Positions 1 to 13,134 of a stretch of 64,000 nt of DNA are shown here, piece by piece. Made by a program: the position numbers and the translations under genes. The stretch is from Progne subis subis. Lineage: Eukaryota > Chordata > Aves > Passeriformes > Hirundinidae. The notes beneath the pieces were generated by a model. That model was given only the letters and a program-made list of their open reading frames with translations, searched no databases and was not told where the DNA came from. Location: contig JAKJHU010000061.1 of NCBI GenBank assembly GCA_022316685.1, forward strand, positions 3,223,709-3,287,708, given 5' to 3'. How positions within the stretch are numbered: position 1 is the stretch's first letter; the number at the start of each line of letters is the position of its first letter.

Positions 1-3000
1 CAGCGAGTAAGGTCAGAGTGGCACACGAGCAGGCAAGCCTACAATATCCAGAGAGAATCTGGCAAAAAAATTAAAAACCATCTTTACCCACAGGACTTAA
101 GCAAATTTTATATTTAATCCTTAAATATTCTTGGCCACTATTCGGCATATTTTCATGCTTGGTCATCTGTCTTTTAGCAAGATCTAAAGGACTCAGCCAG
201 GTGCAAAGATAATTGTTTCCTTATTTCAGGCAGCATCTGCTCAGCCATCTGGGAGGCTCATCTGTAAAAGGTGACAGGCTCAGGTAGCAGCCTGCAAGTC
301 CCACCTCTGGAGCTCTGGTGGCTTCCAGCCCTGCTCAGACAGAGCCTGTGTGACCCAGAGTGAGGAGCACTGGGCAAAGGGAGGGCAGCTCTGCTGAGGA
401 GAGTGAGCCAGGCACCTCAGGACAAAACAAGGAGCAGGAAAAGTTTGGTTATCACAGGGATGAAGACTGCAGACTCGATTTTCCATATTTTGCTCCGACC
501 CCAAATTACCCTTCCTGTTAAATGCTTCTGTTTCCCCATATATTATATTAATCTGGTTTATTTTAAAAGGCTGCTTATGAGCAGCCTGTGTGAGTCTTAA
601 TTGCCAATTCTCTGCATTCACTGCTAATGAAGAGCATGGCTACCACGATTTTAATGGTTCTGTGATCTGTAACTCCACACATCTGGTGTTGGTGACAGTT
701 TATCTTCTACCCCAACGTTCTGTCCTTTCAGCAGACGGTTTGTAGGAAACTTCTCTGAAATACAGGGGGTGGCAAGAATCTGGCATGGGATGGGAAGGGT
801 GAATGCAACCTCTGGTGTTCTCTGCACAACCCTCCTGCCCCCCTGATCATGAGCAATGGGAATGTTGTAAATAATGAGAAGTAATAATGTATTTCTGGCA
901 GAAACCAAGGGGGGTTTGTGTGGGGTGTAGCCAGAGGACTCAGGTCGGGTGTTGCTGGATTCTGTTACAGATTTGGAAATATGCTACTTGTTCTTTGTAG
1001 CTTTGTTGCTAAACAGACATTTTCATTTCTAAGTACTTGCTTGCTTTCCTTTGTTAGCCCAAACTGCCAAAATTAGAGGCATCTGACATAGAAAGGAAGT
1101 CAGTTTTGTTTAATTTGTCTCAGATTTATTTTGTGACATTTCCTGGATACATTTACCCATCACATTATTAAACAAGAGTTTATTTTCTGGAGGCTAGAAC
1201 TGCAGCTTTTGCCTATATTTCAGTAAGACAGGAATTTAAATACTGTCAACGTGCTGAGAAATTAGAAAGTCTTTCAGGTGTGTTTTGCAGGAGAAAGTTC
1301 AGAGCTTCACTATCTCTCCTAATAGTTGCCCTGGGGCTTTTTCAAATGTATAATCTGATTTTTCCACTCATTTGAAATGTAAAAAGAGAATTTTCACAGA
1401 AGAGAGAGAAATCCATCTGAAAATAATATTTGTTTTTGCCAATTTGTTTCTTTAATTATGATGATAAATTTCCACTATTTGGCAACAGCACAAAGAAATA
1501 GGCTCTTGCATGTCTTTGTTCCTTCAGGAGGAATGGACAAAGTGGATCTTTTTCAGAAAGCGAATCCCCATTTAGTCACGTAATTCTTGTCACCCCAGCA
1601 AATGATAGAAACCCCCTTTTTTGCCTCTCCTGTGGGAAAGATGTTTGGCTGTGACTCAGAAAAAAAACAACTCTTCTTTTTTTTTTTTTGACAAAGTTTG
1701 ACTGACTCAGGACAAAACTCAAGTGAGAAAGTTGTACAATCTTTTGATCTGCCTTTATGTCTCAAAAATGTTCAGTTACAATGAGGGGAATGCTTATGTA
1801 CACATTAACTGCCTCAGTAAAGGTAGGTCAGAGATGGTGATAGACCACTGGAATTTGGCATTGTTCCCAATGAGGAGACCCTACATGAGGCTCAAAGCTC
1901 CAAATGCCTCAGTTGTGCTTTTTTTGGACTTGATTACTCAAGTACCAATTTTGCACCTTGAATCCATCTCTTGAGCAATGGATCATGCAAAAGCTGTTTC
2001 TGGGTTATTCAGATTTTCCTGCGGGTCTAGATTGAGAAAATGAACTCTTTTAAATCTCTCTTTTGTAGCAGCACACACCCCCTTGTTGTTACATCTTGCT
2101 TTTTATTGCAAATGAAATACATATATTTATTTAAGCTATATACTCTGCATTATGTTTTGGGGCAGATAGTTTATGATTTGGAGAGAAAACTGTTACAACT
2201 TAGTTTATAAATATTCTCTATAGATTCTGCTCACTGAGCATTTATATTCATGGGACTATGGTCTGATATGGGAGAAACCTGGAGTTTCCTGTCTACTTAA
2301 TTTCTTCATTTCTGCATGTCCTTTACACTGACTTGTGCCCTGTGCCAACACACCATCAGTGAAAAGTTTCTTGATGATGTTTTTATCAGGCAAAGGAGAA
2401 ACTCTGAAGACAGTAAACACCCACTATGTAAAAAGTTTTACTGTCCTTCAAATTCTGCAGACTAGTTCAAAATAGCTGCAAAGCCCATTTTGTATTCAGA
2501 ATATCTGAATGGGCCTTGGTTCTGGATAAGGAAGAGGGAGCAGAACTGGATGAACTGGGTGTATCAAATTCTTTATTCAAAAGCTTTATCCCTTTTCTGC
2601 TTTTGTATTTCCCACGACTGGATTTTCTTAGTTTTTCCTCTACTGGATTGTTTGGCATATTCTTCATGCAAATGTACTGAAATCGCTGGTCTGGTTGGGA
2701 GCTCTTCACATTCTCCTGGTTTATGGCATTCAGTTTTCAATTTTAGCCATATGGGCCTTTTGGTTTGGTTTCTTGCCTTTTTTATTATTCTGTGCCTGCT
2801 TAATTGTAGCTTTTATGAAGGAATGGAGAAAGAGTCATAAAGACAATAAGACAAATCATTCCCAAAGCAAATATAATGAGGAGAAGAGTTGGAGAAATAT
2901 TTACATGATTTGAATTTTCTGTCAATGTTCCTAAAAATAGAACAAAGAATTAAATAAAATAGCCAGATGATTTGCTAGTGAAAGGAATAAAAAAAAAATT

Positions 3001-6000
3001 GCAAACATGAGAACAAATGTTCATTTTTATTCCAAGAAGTAGTTCTTGGCAGTATTTCGGAAACTCTAATAGAGAAGACAAAATGTAGATTTTTATCCCA
3101 CTTGAGCATAAATCAGTGCACTAGACTAAACAATATCTATTGTACAGTGCACTGAATTCTTCTCTTTTGTACCAACGTTCAATTAAATCTGTAAACTTAG
3201 TCTGTAAACTGTAAAGAGGTTTAGTCACCTTATCATCAGCCAGGTCACTGCCATAGTCCTTCAACAAATTAAGTTCTGTGTGGGGAAGCCCTCCTGTAGC
3301 ATTCCAAAATAACAGCAGTTACCTAATTACTGCATGGCCATGCTAAAGATTACATTAAGGGCCACCAGTGATGATGAATAGGAAAGCAATGGCGTGAATG
3401 AAATCATAATTAGTGGAGCATGAGGTAGGTGTTATGTTAAACATCCAGTGGAAAAAAATGAACAGCACTGCACAGGTGGACTGAAATGTTACATGTAAAA
3501 CTTAACCTGCAACAATCCCACTTTCAGGAGACAAGAATAACTCCTACATCATTTGTTAACCAGTCCTGAGTTTTATTCACCAACCAGGGAAGCAGGGGCT
3601 GGGTGTGACACTCTCCAGATCTCCTCTCTGCTCTCCTCGCGGCTCTGTCCCTGTCCCAGCCTGGCTGGGTCTGATACCAAAACATTTGGTTTCTCTTCCC
3701 TAAAGAGAGAAACCGGAGCTGCTCTCCTAGGAGCTCAGCAGCTGCTGAGAAAGGAGAAATTCACCTGGAGCAGCAGGACAGTGGAGGTGCTCCAAGCCCA
3801 GTGCAGGCAAATGATAACTCAGATTTCCTCTCACAGCACCTCTGGGAAGGGTTTGATATCCCGTGTGTGTCACAGACACGTGAAAGATTTGCTGCTGTTG
3901 AATTAGCAGAAACCCAGCGACATTTATACTGTTTAGACTGCAAAGGTTTCCATCAGCACTAAACAGGTGATTTTTCATCATTGCAGTATATGCAGTGCTA
4001 AGGTGGCATCTTACGTCTGCTGTTGATTTCCCTGATGCTGCCTTCAAAAGTGGTGGTTATGGTTGCATCTTCCTTCTTCTGTAAATGTCAGGGTCTCCAA
4101 GTGAGCTCTGGAGCTCCAGTGTTTGCTTTTGTCTTTGCACATTCTTGTGTTTCTGGTCTGAAATGACAGAATTTCCAGAAATCTCGTACAAAGGTGTATT
4201 TTCAAGATAGCAGAACAACTGATCTTTTCTTGAGTGGGTTAAAGAGATGGCATTTAAGTCAAAGTTTTTAAACAGGAGGAGAAAAAGGGAAGAAACTGTT
4301 GCTGCTAAGACACCTTAGGGTCCCCTGCTGTAAAGACTTTAATTCAGTTGCCTGCATTATTCCAACTGTGATATAAAAATACAGTGTCTTCAAGATTGGC
4401 TCTCAAAGTATTTTTCACACACAAAATTCTCTCCTGAGAGAGTCCACCCATGTCCCTGGAATGTGCCATTCTCTGTGGAGAAGGTAGAAACTCTTCAGCT
4501 GCCTTTTGCAGAGCTCAGTGGCTTTCATGGGAAGTGTTGCCTGACAGTGAGAGATGTTTCTGGTACCAAACGTGGTCTTTTCTGGAGAAAGGGCATTTTT
4601 CAGCATCGCTCTTTTGGAGACTGGACCACCAGAGCAGGAAGGGAAGGGAGGAAGGAAGGCAGAGTCATCAGTGATGGCTTTGGCTTCCTCCATTCTTGTA
4701 CCTCCCTCAGTGACCGTGCTCAGCCTGGTCAGCACTGACTCATCCCGGGGCAGATCCAGGTGCCTGCTGCCTCTTATCTCTAATAGCTTTGAAAATCTCC
4801 TTTGGCAAGAAGCCCAAGTGTGAAGGAGCAATTCTGTTTTAGACCAAACTTGTAAAGAATCTGGAAAGGTAACAGGCTCTGCTGGCTGTTATTTTCTGTC
4901 CCCTCCCCTGCTGTCTGCTCTCCAGATTAGTTTTTTAATCTGAGTGTCTGGCTGCTTCTCATCTTGCTGATGCAAAATCTCTCAATATCCAGCAGGAGAA
5001 AGGTTCTCATTGCATTCAATAATCTTTGGATCATGCCATTAGCTTCACTTAAGCTTTGGGTCTGGTTCTGTACAGTTCAAAGGATTTATAGTCTCTACTC
5101 CAAGTTCGTACCCAGTTTTTCTGAGTTCCTTTAACTGTAGATAGGAAAGGTCTCAGCTCTTCGCTTGAGTATGAGCTGTATCTGCTGCTACCAATAACAG
5201 AGACATTTAGTGTAGGAAGGAAGGAAAAAAGGACATTGTGTAATAATGTTTAGCTGGTGAAACAAGAGGAAATGTCTTCAACCGGCAATACATTTGGGTT
5301 GCTTAAGCTATGAATGAGGCATTGTTAGATGAATATTAAATATACATGTATATATTAAATATTTAACTTGATCTTTGTTCAGTTTTCCTTTCTTGTAATT
5401 CCTTTTCAGTGTTCATAGAAAACAAACCTGATTTTTATACTGCTTGCCAGTAGTGACCTCAAATTTTCTGTTTGTGTTAATCATATTAATTACATGCACA
5501 CATGAGTCACATTGAATTTTGTTACTGCATTGGAGGAGCACTTTTTGGAATTTGTCCACAACACCTTTGCCATGAAAATGCTCCCTGTTGCCTGAAATAG
5601 TCTGGGAGTGCACACACTCTTCCATGCATATATAACTCTGGAGGATCTTCCTAATTTTTCCTATAATTCCTAATTTTTTTCAGTATAAACCTGAACCATG
5701 CAACGGCTCAGTAACTTAAGCAGAAATACTAAAAGAACTCCAGAGAAATGCTGTTATCAAGGAGAGAAATGAAGGCAACCTGAAATGTCGTTTCACAACA
5801 CACCCTGGAATCCCCAGGTTTGCTGCAGACCACAAGTATATTTTAAACCTTAGCTTTGTGTATACCCACAGTATGTCCCCTACAGCTGTGAACTGCTACT
5901 CTTTGTTTAGGACTGGGCAAGGCTCCAGTGGCTCTGTTCTTACAAGGAATGCATTTTCCAGTGTTTTGAGTTAATGACTATTATTCAAGCTGAAGTCAGT

Positions 6001-7139
6001 TCCTTTCTCACACTATTTTAGGCTGTGTGTGGTAAACCTTTGTGCCACTGCTCTCCTCAAAAAATTCTGGTATTTTCTTACTGACACCAATACAAATTAT
6101 ATCAAGCTCTTTATCTTATGAAATAAATGTAGGTTATCTTCATAATGAATCAATCCTGAAATGAAGCAGGTTGGTATTTCTGCTGGCCTACTGACCCTCC
6201 TTTTTATTGCTGCTGCTCCACACAATAGCGTCGGGAAGTTCCTGTTATATTTGGTGATGTACAAATAGAGAACAAAAGGCCCCTGCCCTGATGGCTGAAA
6301 GTTTAGATATTTCTATTGATTGAATAAATATTGGACATTTGTCTTTTCTCACCAGAAAGTGATACGTTAGGGCAACTGTTTCCTGGAGAGATAAACAGTG
6401 AATTCTGAGGATGGAAAGGAATTAGGCATGGAAGGAGGCTTGCTGTAATGGGGGAAGCCAATGCGTGACAATCCAAGGTTCTTCCTCTCTTTCTCCCTTT
6501 ACTTTTATTTCAACCTGATTCTTTATTAATCAGACTTTGATCAGAACTTCCACGCGTGTGTGTTTTCCAGAGTTTACTCTGTCCTTGTGCCTGAGGTGGC
6601 TCCACATCCTTGCTCTCAGGGGAAGGAGTGGAGCCTTTGTGTGCAGGGCTCCCACACCATCCTGTGTGCCTCACCGGCATTATCCACATCCCATGTCCTG
6701 CAGCGAGAAACCCTCCAGGAAAGTGTTTGGATAATGGGCCACATCTACCCCTGCACTGCTCAATATCTGCACACCGACCTCTCAGGCATTTCAGTCCTTG
6801 TTTATCATATGGAGTGTGTTGTGATTTCCATTTAAATTAAAATTAATTAAATGGGATATTTTAATTTTTGAAACTATATAGGGAAAAATATTTCTATTTC
6901 TATTTTAAAGTGAGAATGCCTATTAGAATTTTTATTTTTATATCTTTCTTTGCACGTGCTTTTCTCTGCTAAGCTTAGTTACACAGTAATGTAATTTTAT
7001 TTTGAAAATGTAAAGCTTCTTAGGAGTACAGTTAAGAAAATATACCCAGGGAAAACAAGATGTTAGTCTCATCTGAAGGAAGAACAAAACTAGTTATGAA
7101 ATAATTTCAATTAAAAAAATAACTTTGACCAGTTTAACT
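1..7139. other. Non-coding AT-rich stretch, no gene seen
   Basis: I see no convincing gene here. Reading frames are short, overlap on both strands and show no protein-like pattern. A T13 run lies at about 1677-1689, and an AT palindrome (TATACATGTATA) at 5341-5352. A frame at about 2695-2913 translates to hydrophobic residues, but this follows from T-rich DNA and has no supporting signals. I recognise no transposon. Old, unrecognisable repeats cannot be excluded. Confidence 0.6.
1652..1709 (+). promoter_or_regulatory. Pair of perfect AP-1/MARE-like sites
   Basis: TGACTCAG occurs at 1652-1659 and again at 1703-1710 on the same strand, on either side of an A8 run and a T13 run. TGACTCA is the AP-1 consensus, and the trailing G also fits a half MARE (small Maf/NFE2). 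Two copies 51 bp apart are suggestive of a site cluster. Chance cannot be excluded without conservation or binding data. Confidence 0.25.
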
Positions 7140-7285
7140 CTCCATTCAGTGACAACAGCTCTGATAAAATGTATCTAATTAACACCCAGCAGATAACAAT
7201 TATCTTGTATAATTACGATGAGCTTGTTTGTTCTTTAATTGACAGCTTAGGCAATGTTTTATGATGTTTATTTGACCTTGCAGCT
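7140..7285. promoter_or_regulatory. Candidate homeobox-rich regulatory block
   Basis: Two TAATTA cores (7176-7181, 7210-7215), a GATAACAATTATC-like inverted stretch and a TGACAG half-site (7240-7245) lie within about 70 bp. Dense TAAT and TGACAG motifs without simple-repeat structure are typical of vertebrate conserved non-coding elements bound by homeobox and TALE factors. This is judged by texture only; I cannot measure conservation. Confidence 0.3.
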
Positions 7286-7289
7286 AATC

Positions 7290-7560
7290 TGCACCCCGCT
7301 CCCGTGTGCTGCTGAGCGCGTAGCTCTAGGATTTCCATCCTCAGCGCTCGGCCCCCGTTACTGTCACTGTCAGTGTCCCTGTCAGTGTCCCTGTCACTGT
7401 CACCATCCCTGTCGCTGGTGGGTGCCGTGCCCGGTCCCTGTGACTGCTCAGTGTCACTGTGATCCCAGCAATCGCTGCCCCTCTGCTGCCTGTCCGACCG
7501 TGTCCGTGTGTCCGTGCGGGGAGCAGCCGAGTGTGGAGCGGCCACAGGACATTCCCTGCT
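7290..7560. other. GC-rich patch with scattered CpGs
   Basis: A sharp change from the AT-rich block on its left to C-rich sequence with several CpGs (for example around 7314-7356 and 7470-7530). It contains the short tandem repeat at 7357-7416. Frames stay open on both strands because the DNA is C-rich. The minus-strand frame gives Asp-Arg/Asp-Ser dipeptide repeats, which is a repeat artefact. No promoter elements were recognised. Confidence 0.4.
7357..7416. repeat. Short minisatellite, 12-bp unit
   Basis: The unit GTCAGTGTCCCT occurs exactly at 7369-7380 and 7381-7392. Diverged GTCACTGTC copies lie on both sides. The array is about 60 bp and also has an internal 6-bp periodicity. Confidence 0.7.
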
Positions 7561-9950
7561 CCTCCCCAGGGCCAGGCTGCTCCCTGAGGAACCACAGCAC
7601 TGGGGGTTCCTGCTGCTATCACTGGGAGCAGATTTTTCAGTGCTCCCCCAATACGTTAGAAGGTGCCCAATAGTCCAGTCACTGAATGTCAGTGCTGGCA
7701 GAACACCTGCACTTGGTTTTCCTGCATCCTGAATGCTTTGGGAGGATTTTCATTTTCCTGCTGAATGAAATCTCTTTGCTGTCCTGTAAATAATGAAGTC
7801 TTGGGTGCCTGTGGTACCTGGTTGCACCAGTAATGAACAAAGCTGTGGTTTCCCCAGGTTGCCTCACTAGCTTTGTCCTTGGAGATTCAGAATGAAGGGG
7901 AATCTCCAGTGTATCAATCCTTCTTGGCACACGGTGTGCTCTGTGAGTCAGATTAATGTGAGGGGTTGCATCTCTGAAATAAAATTTTAATTTAGTGAGA
8001 AACAAATAGGAAGTATTCCCAAACAAGGTTTTGTCTGATATTTCTGGATTCTGGGGATTCCATTAGAGAGGGAAATAGCCTGGGAACAGCTTTTCTTATC
8101 ACATCATCGTGTCCTTTTCACTTCAAGGCAGTATTAGAAAGTGCAGTGGTGCATAAGACTTAGTAATAGCTATTATTATTTGTTAAGCATTGTCTTTTAC
8201 TGTGCTGAGAACATTGGGGTTTCTGTCCTACATGGATCATTACTTTGGGTATGCAAGATTTTTCAAACAGTAAGTGTCCTTGATGATTAGAGAGAGATTA
8301 TCACCAAGTGCTGCATTTTTATTTGGGTTTTTTTTGTTGTTTGTTTGTTTGTTTGTTGTTGGGTTTTGTTCTAAATAAAAGGACTGAGTTTCAAACTGAA
8401 AGTAGCTATCTGTAGTAGAATTCTGGTTTGAGGATGAGATAAAATATGTCAAACCACTTAACCTGGTCCCCTCAACCTAAACTGGGTGGAATGAGATGAA
8501 GGAGGTGTAGAAAAATCCCCTGCATGGGCTGTTGTGATTTTAAGTCCCCAAGCTGGCAGTATGGCCAAACCCAGTCCAGGTGCTTGGGTTCTCAGGTGTT
8601 GGGATAGATTCTCTTCATCCTTTAGGATGATTTTATCTGCATATGAAAGTCGAGGTAATGGACACCTGGATTTCCAGCTTCATTAATTGAGCTATTCCAT
8701 CTAAAACCAATGGATGAGGGTTTGGGTTGGCAGGAGCTGTGGATTTCATGTAGTATTTTCTCTCCTTTTTGAGGAGTATTCTGTAGAGGGATATCTCTAT
8801 TCAAGTTAAATCAAAGCAGATTTATGTATCTAGTACTGGTACATAAAATAATAAATGGAATAAAGTTTGGAGAGGTATCCAATAGTTTTATAGTAAGAAA
8901 TCTTCTGACGAGATCTTATAGTATTATTTGACCTTTAAATTAAACTGGAATTTATTCAAATGCCATAGGCACAAATTAGATGCTTTTCGCCATAAAATTC
9001 ATGGGGTAACTATTGATAGAATTAATAAAGAATATTTTTTCAGAAAAAGTGAACATATGGCTTGTTATTACTGACTTCAAGCCACAATCAGAACATTATC
9101 TAAATAACTCCAGAATACCAGCAGTATGTTCTCAAGCATCTCGTACATTAGAGCATGACTCCTCAGATACTTTGAGACTATGAACGTTCTGTTGTCGATC
9201 TTTTTCAGCAGTGCTGTCTCTGTTCTGACTCCTAATCCCATTAAAAATCTTTATTTTCAGGATTTTATAAAGGTACTGTAAAAATTTTAAGTGGGCCTGA
9301 GGTAACATTACAAACTTTTAGCTTGAGAATGTTTTTCAGAAACTGAAACATTAATTAGAATCAGTCTAAGTACCCACAAGTATTTTTCCTTTTTTGTTGT
9401 TGTTTCTTGTGGTGTTGGCTCTCCTGACGCTTAATTACTCTGATTCTTTTTCAATGTAATTTTCCAGTCCTTTACTCATGTTGCTTCAAATCTTCCTGAG
9501 TTGAGTAAATAGATGCAGTGGGATGAGCTGAGAAAACGAAAGACTTGCAGAATTTTTCCCAGTCTCAGGGGAAAAGTATTGCAGCTTTTCTCCCTGAGTT
9601 TTTGCTGATCCTAGTGACCAGACAACTCCCAGCCAGCTCTGGCTAAAGACATTTTAAAATGTGTTTAGAGACCGGCAGAATAGTTTATCCTGGGCTGCTT
9701 CTGCCACCAGGTTGCCTCGTACCCCTGAAGGAGGAGCTGGAACCAAGTCCACTGGGCAGGAGACTGGGGAATTGAATTTGGCTGTGAGCCATTTTATTCC
9801 TCTGTTTCATTGATGTATCTATTTAAATGCTTTAAGAACTGGGGCTCTCTCCCAGCAGGGGTTTGCAGAGTACATTGCAGGAGGGATCCTGACCTTGTTT
9901 GGGGCCTTCTGTTTCCTGAGAATGAAGTAATAATAGAATAGACTCATTAT
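7561..9950. other. Non-coding stretch, no gene seen
   Basis: Apart from the GTTT microsatellite I see no gene, RNA or recognisable transposon. Frames are short on both strands. Confidence 0.55.
8327..8361. repeat. (GTTT)n microsatellite, imperfect
   Basis: A T-run followed by repeated GTTT units, with interruptions (GTTGTT) at both ends. Confidence 0.8.
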
Positions 9951-10505
9951 ATAGAATGATGGAATGGTTTGGGTTGACAAGGACCTTAAAGCCCATCTTG
10001 TTCCACTTGCCCTGGGCAGGGACACCTTCCACTATCCCAGGTTGCTCCAAGCCCTGTCCAACCTGGCCTTGAGCACTTCCGGGGCTGGGGAAGCCACAGC
10101 TTCTCTGGGCAATCTGTACCAGGGCCTCAGCACCCTCCCAGGGAAGGATTTCTCCCTAATATTGAACCTAAACCTCCTCACTTTCAGTTTGAAAGTATTC
10201 TCCATTGTCCTGTCACACCAGGCCCTTGGAAATTGTCTCTATCTCTTCTGTTGGCTCCTTCAGGTCCTGGAAGGCCACAAGGAGGTCACCCCACATTTTC
10301 TCCTCTCCATGTGAACAATCCCAGCTCTGCCAGCCTTTCCTCCCAGCAGAGCTCCTCCGTCCTCTGCTCATCCTGGAGCTCCTCTGGACCTTCTCCAGCA
10401 GCTCCAGGTCCTTCCAGAGCCCAGGGCTGGGGCAGCTCTGCAGGTGGGGTCTCACCTGAGCAGGGCAGAGGGGCAGAATCCTCCCCTGCCCTGCCGGTCA
10501 TGAGG
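9951..10505 (-). mobile_element. CR1 LINE, 3' end fragment (reverse orientation)
   Basis: The left edge (ATAGAATGATGGAATGGTTT) matches the reverse complement of the CR1 3' terminus, which ends in short ATTCTATG-type repeats. Further right are the familiar landmarks of the avian CR1 3' part in reverse: the CAAGGACCTTAAAG-like stretch, the grouped CCTTCCACTATCCCAGG and CCAACCTGGCCTTGAGCACTT segments, TTCTCTGGGCAA, GTCCTGTCACACCAGGCCCTTG, CTCCTCTGGACC, and the CAGGTGGGGTCTCACCTGAG segment that lies at the ORF2 end. The copy is 5'-truncated at about 10505, as most CR1 copies are. Only the end of ORF2 and the 3' UTR remain, so it cannot be active. It is the best preserved transposon in the window and the main reason for calling the organism a bird. 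Confidence 0.92.
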
Positions 10506-13102
10506 CAGAAATTTAAAAGCTTGGATCTAACAAAGGCAGTGACTGAGGAGTTGCTATTCCCCAAGCTGACATGCACAGAAAGGGGCTAAATGCAACTCCC
10601 TTTTCTTGGCCTGAGTGCTCAGGAAAGAGAAAAAACTGGTTCTTTGGGAGCAAGAAAGAAGAGACTGCCTTTATTGAAAGAAAAGCCAAAAAGAGATGCA
10701 CCCTCCCTCACCAAAACAAACAAACAAAAAAGCCAAAGCTAAATAACCATGGGCTCCTCGCAGTGGATCACAGCATCGCAGCTCTTTGTTGAGCCCCATT
10801 CTGCAGAGATTTCTGCCTCCTTGCTGCATTTTGAAGCTCTCTTGCTATTTAAATTATTCTTAGGAGACAGGCTTGTGTCTTTACTTGGCTGCCTTTGCTT
10901 TTTTTCCCATTTCTTTTTTTTTTCTTGATGAGTCATTCTACCAGCCTCTACCCTCTCATCAGATAGACCAGACAATGAAGTCACTGGGGTTGCCTGAGAG
11001 CAAAATTGGCCCCATTATCCACAACCACTGTGCCTTGTCACTGATAATATACTGCTCAAGGGCTGGCCCTCAAAGTAGGATGGAAAATCACCAGGGACAA
11101 GAAACCTTCTACCCAAACAAAAATATTTGTTGAAGTTCTTTTGGTATGTGTTTTAAATTTGGTGAAATGCTTCCAGCTGAAAACAGGAAATCACACACAA
11201 ATAAAACTGGTGTTATATTTTGTCAATGTAGGAGGGAGAGCAAATTATCTGATAGTGTCCCTTTTGTGCACCAGCTTCAGCCTCCTGAAATTAGCCGTGG
11301 TAGGAGACTTTTATTAGTGTTCTACTATAAACCAGAAGGCTTTATAACAGAAGGAGAGGAAAGAAGAACACTTGACAAAAGTGATTCTTCAATAGCTCAG
11401 TACAGAAGCAAAGTTAAACTATCATTTCTAGAGGAACATGGGTGGAGAAATACCTACCCCAGGAAACTTTATTCTAGGAACAAAACACACTGAATATGAG
11501 AAGGGGAACAAAGCAAGGATGAGGGAAGTGATTTTTTTCAAAAGGGTATGATGGCAGGTCAGTAGCTTCCTGGAACCAAGAATGGTGCTTGGGCTTTCTG
11601 ATTATTTTTCTGTTCTTTCTGCTGAGGCACAGAACCCTGCAAAGCATAAAGAGGCTCAGATAGTGCTGATGGCTTGTGGTCTACTCAGTGGAAACAGCAA
11701 AGTGTAGCTGGCCTTTTGGGATCTATAGTAATCTGATGAGGAATTCCATAGTAACTGCTAATATTAAACCTTTTACACGTCTAACTGCTTGCATCAATAA
11801 TGGACAGAAGAAAAGTGAACAGGAAAGAAGCTAAGTCTTGCAAAACCATAGCTCACATAGAGACCTCTCTTCCTTACTTTTGGTATTTTTGACAAGAGGA
11901 AAACCTTCTTATCGCTTGGCTAGTCCATTCCTAGAGTTGTGCCCATCAATCTGATCATTGTTACGATTCAAAACTGGTGCCTTGTCCTTAATTTTTTTTT
12001 TATTATTTTTTATTTTTTGCATCACTCTGTTCTGAACACAGCTGATCCCCCTTGCTTCTCTGCCCTCTATTAACTTGGTATAAAAGGACTTTTTCTCTTC
12101 CTGCTGCATCTCCAGCCCAGGAACCCTGAGTGCATTGCTAAAGGTGACTGAAATCTGCTGGGAGAAAGGAGAATCAGAGCTCGAGGTGCTGCTCAGGCTG
12201 CTCTTTACGTCATGTCTGCAGAGACCACAGACAGCCTCAGCAGTGCTGAGCCAGTGACACTTCCATCCTCCCTCAGAAGGGAGAACCTTATGTTTGCAAA
12301 CTCGCCCCAGGAGCACAGTCCAGAAGGTGACTACTTTCATCTGTCTGTTAAAATCATCTTGCACTGTTTTTCCAGCCTGATTATATCTTACCAACTGTCT
12401 GGCTTGACTATTCTGCTGTGATTCTTGCTTGCAGTTTGTCACACTGATGGAAGATGAGCTCTGTGTGTGTGTGTGGTTTTTTCTTTTTTCTTTTTTTTTT
12501 TTTCTCTCTTTCCCCCCCCCCCGCCCCTCTCATTTCCCAGTGTGGCATTTAGGATGGAGGCTGAAAATATTGAACAAACTGCTGATGTCCCCAAGATTCA
12601 AATGTGTGAAAGAGACTCGTAAATGAGTCTAGCACACTCAGAAACATTCTTAACATCTGTTCAAGCAGGAGTCCCAACTCCCTTTCTCTGAAAGCACAAT
12701 TTGTCCTCCCTGTTATTTAAAACTTCAGATTTCTTTCGATTTGGATAATATCAAAGTGGAGCTAAGGAAAATAAACTCCCTGATTATGGATACAGCAGTT
12801 AAAATGGGAGGTGTGGTGGGGATGGAGCAGAATTAGAGAATTTTAACTGCAGAATGTCCTCAGTTTCTCTTATATTTAAGTTTTCTCCTTACACAGCAGC
12901 ATGGAAAGTAGTTGCCAGCCCTGTGGGTTATGTCCTCTGGACTGGTAGACATGTGTTTAGTGACTACTCTTACATAGCAAGAAAATAGCAAGTCTTTTCC
13001 TCTGAAAATTTACTACTTAATAGAATGAAAGGCACCTTAAAACTTGATAAAAATAATTTTAGGCTTTTTAAAATTTTATTTTCATATATACTCCTGTTGA
13101 GA

Positions 13103-13103
<1 letters not shown>
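10506..13103. other. Non-coding stretch, no gene seen
   Basis: No convincing gene. A minus-strand frame of 177 codons (11909-12442) crosses a T-rich run at about 11988-12016. Its protein is Lys/Asn-rich over that run and resembles nothing I know. A pyrimidine microsatellite lies at 12461-12523. Other frames are short. Confidence 0.55.
12461..12523. repeat. Compound (GT)n / T-rich / C11 tract
   Basis: About seven GT units (12461-12475) run into a long pyrimidine tract: T-runs with single Cs, then a pure C run at 12512-12522 followed by GCCCC. It is slippage-prone and a likely site of sequencing error. Confidence 0.85.

Positions 13104-13133
<30 letters not shown>
13104..13133. repeat. A30 homopolymer
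   Basis: An uninterrupted run of 30 A, then CAAACAC. I looked for a processed pseudogene on the left and found no protein-like frame, so this is not evidently a retrocopy tail. Confidence 0.9.

Positions 13134-13134
<1 letters not shown>

Noticed and set aside
2695..2913. Hydrophobic frame resembling a membrane protein
   Set aside because: T-rich DNA gives Phe/Leu/Val by default. The start is TTG and a second overlapping frame is equally hydrophobic.
11909..12442. Minus-strand frame of 177 codons with Lys-rich part
   Set aside because: The Lys/Asn-rich part comes from a T-rich run on the plus strand; the rest has no recognisable pattern.
13104..13133. A30 run as a processed-pseudogene tail
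   Set aside because: No protein-like or RNA-like sequence found on its left, and no target-site duplication seen by eye.
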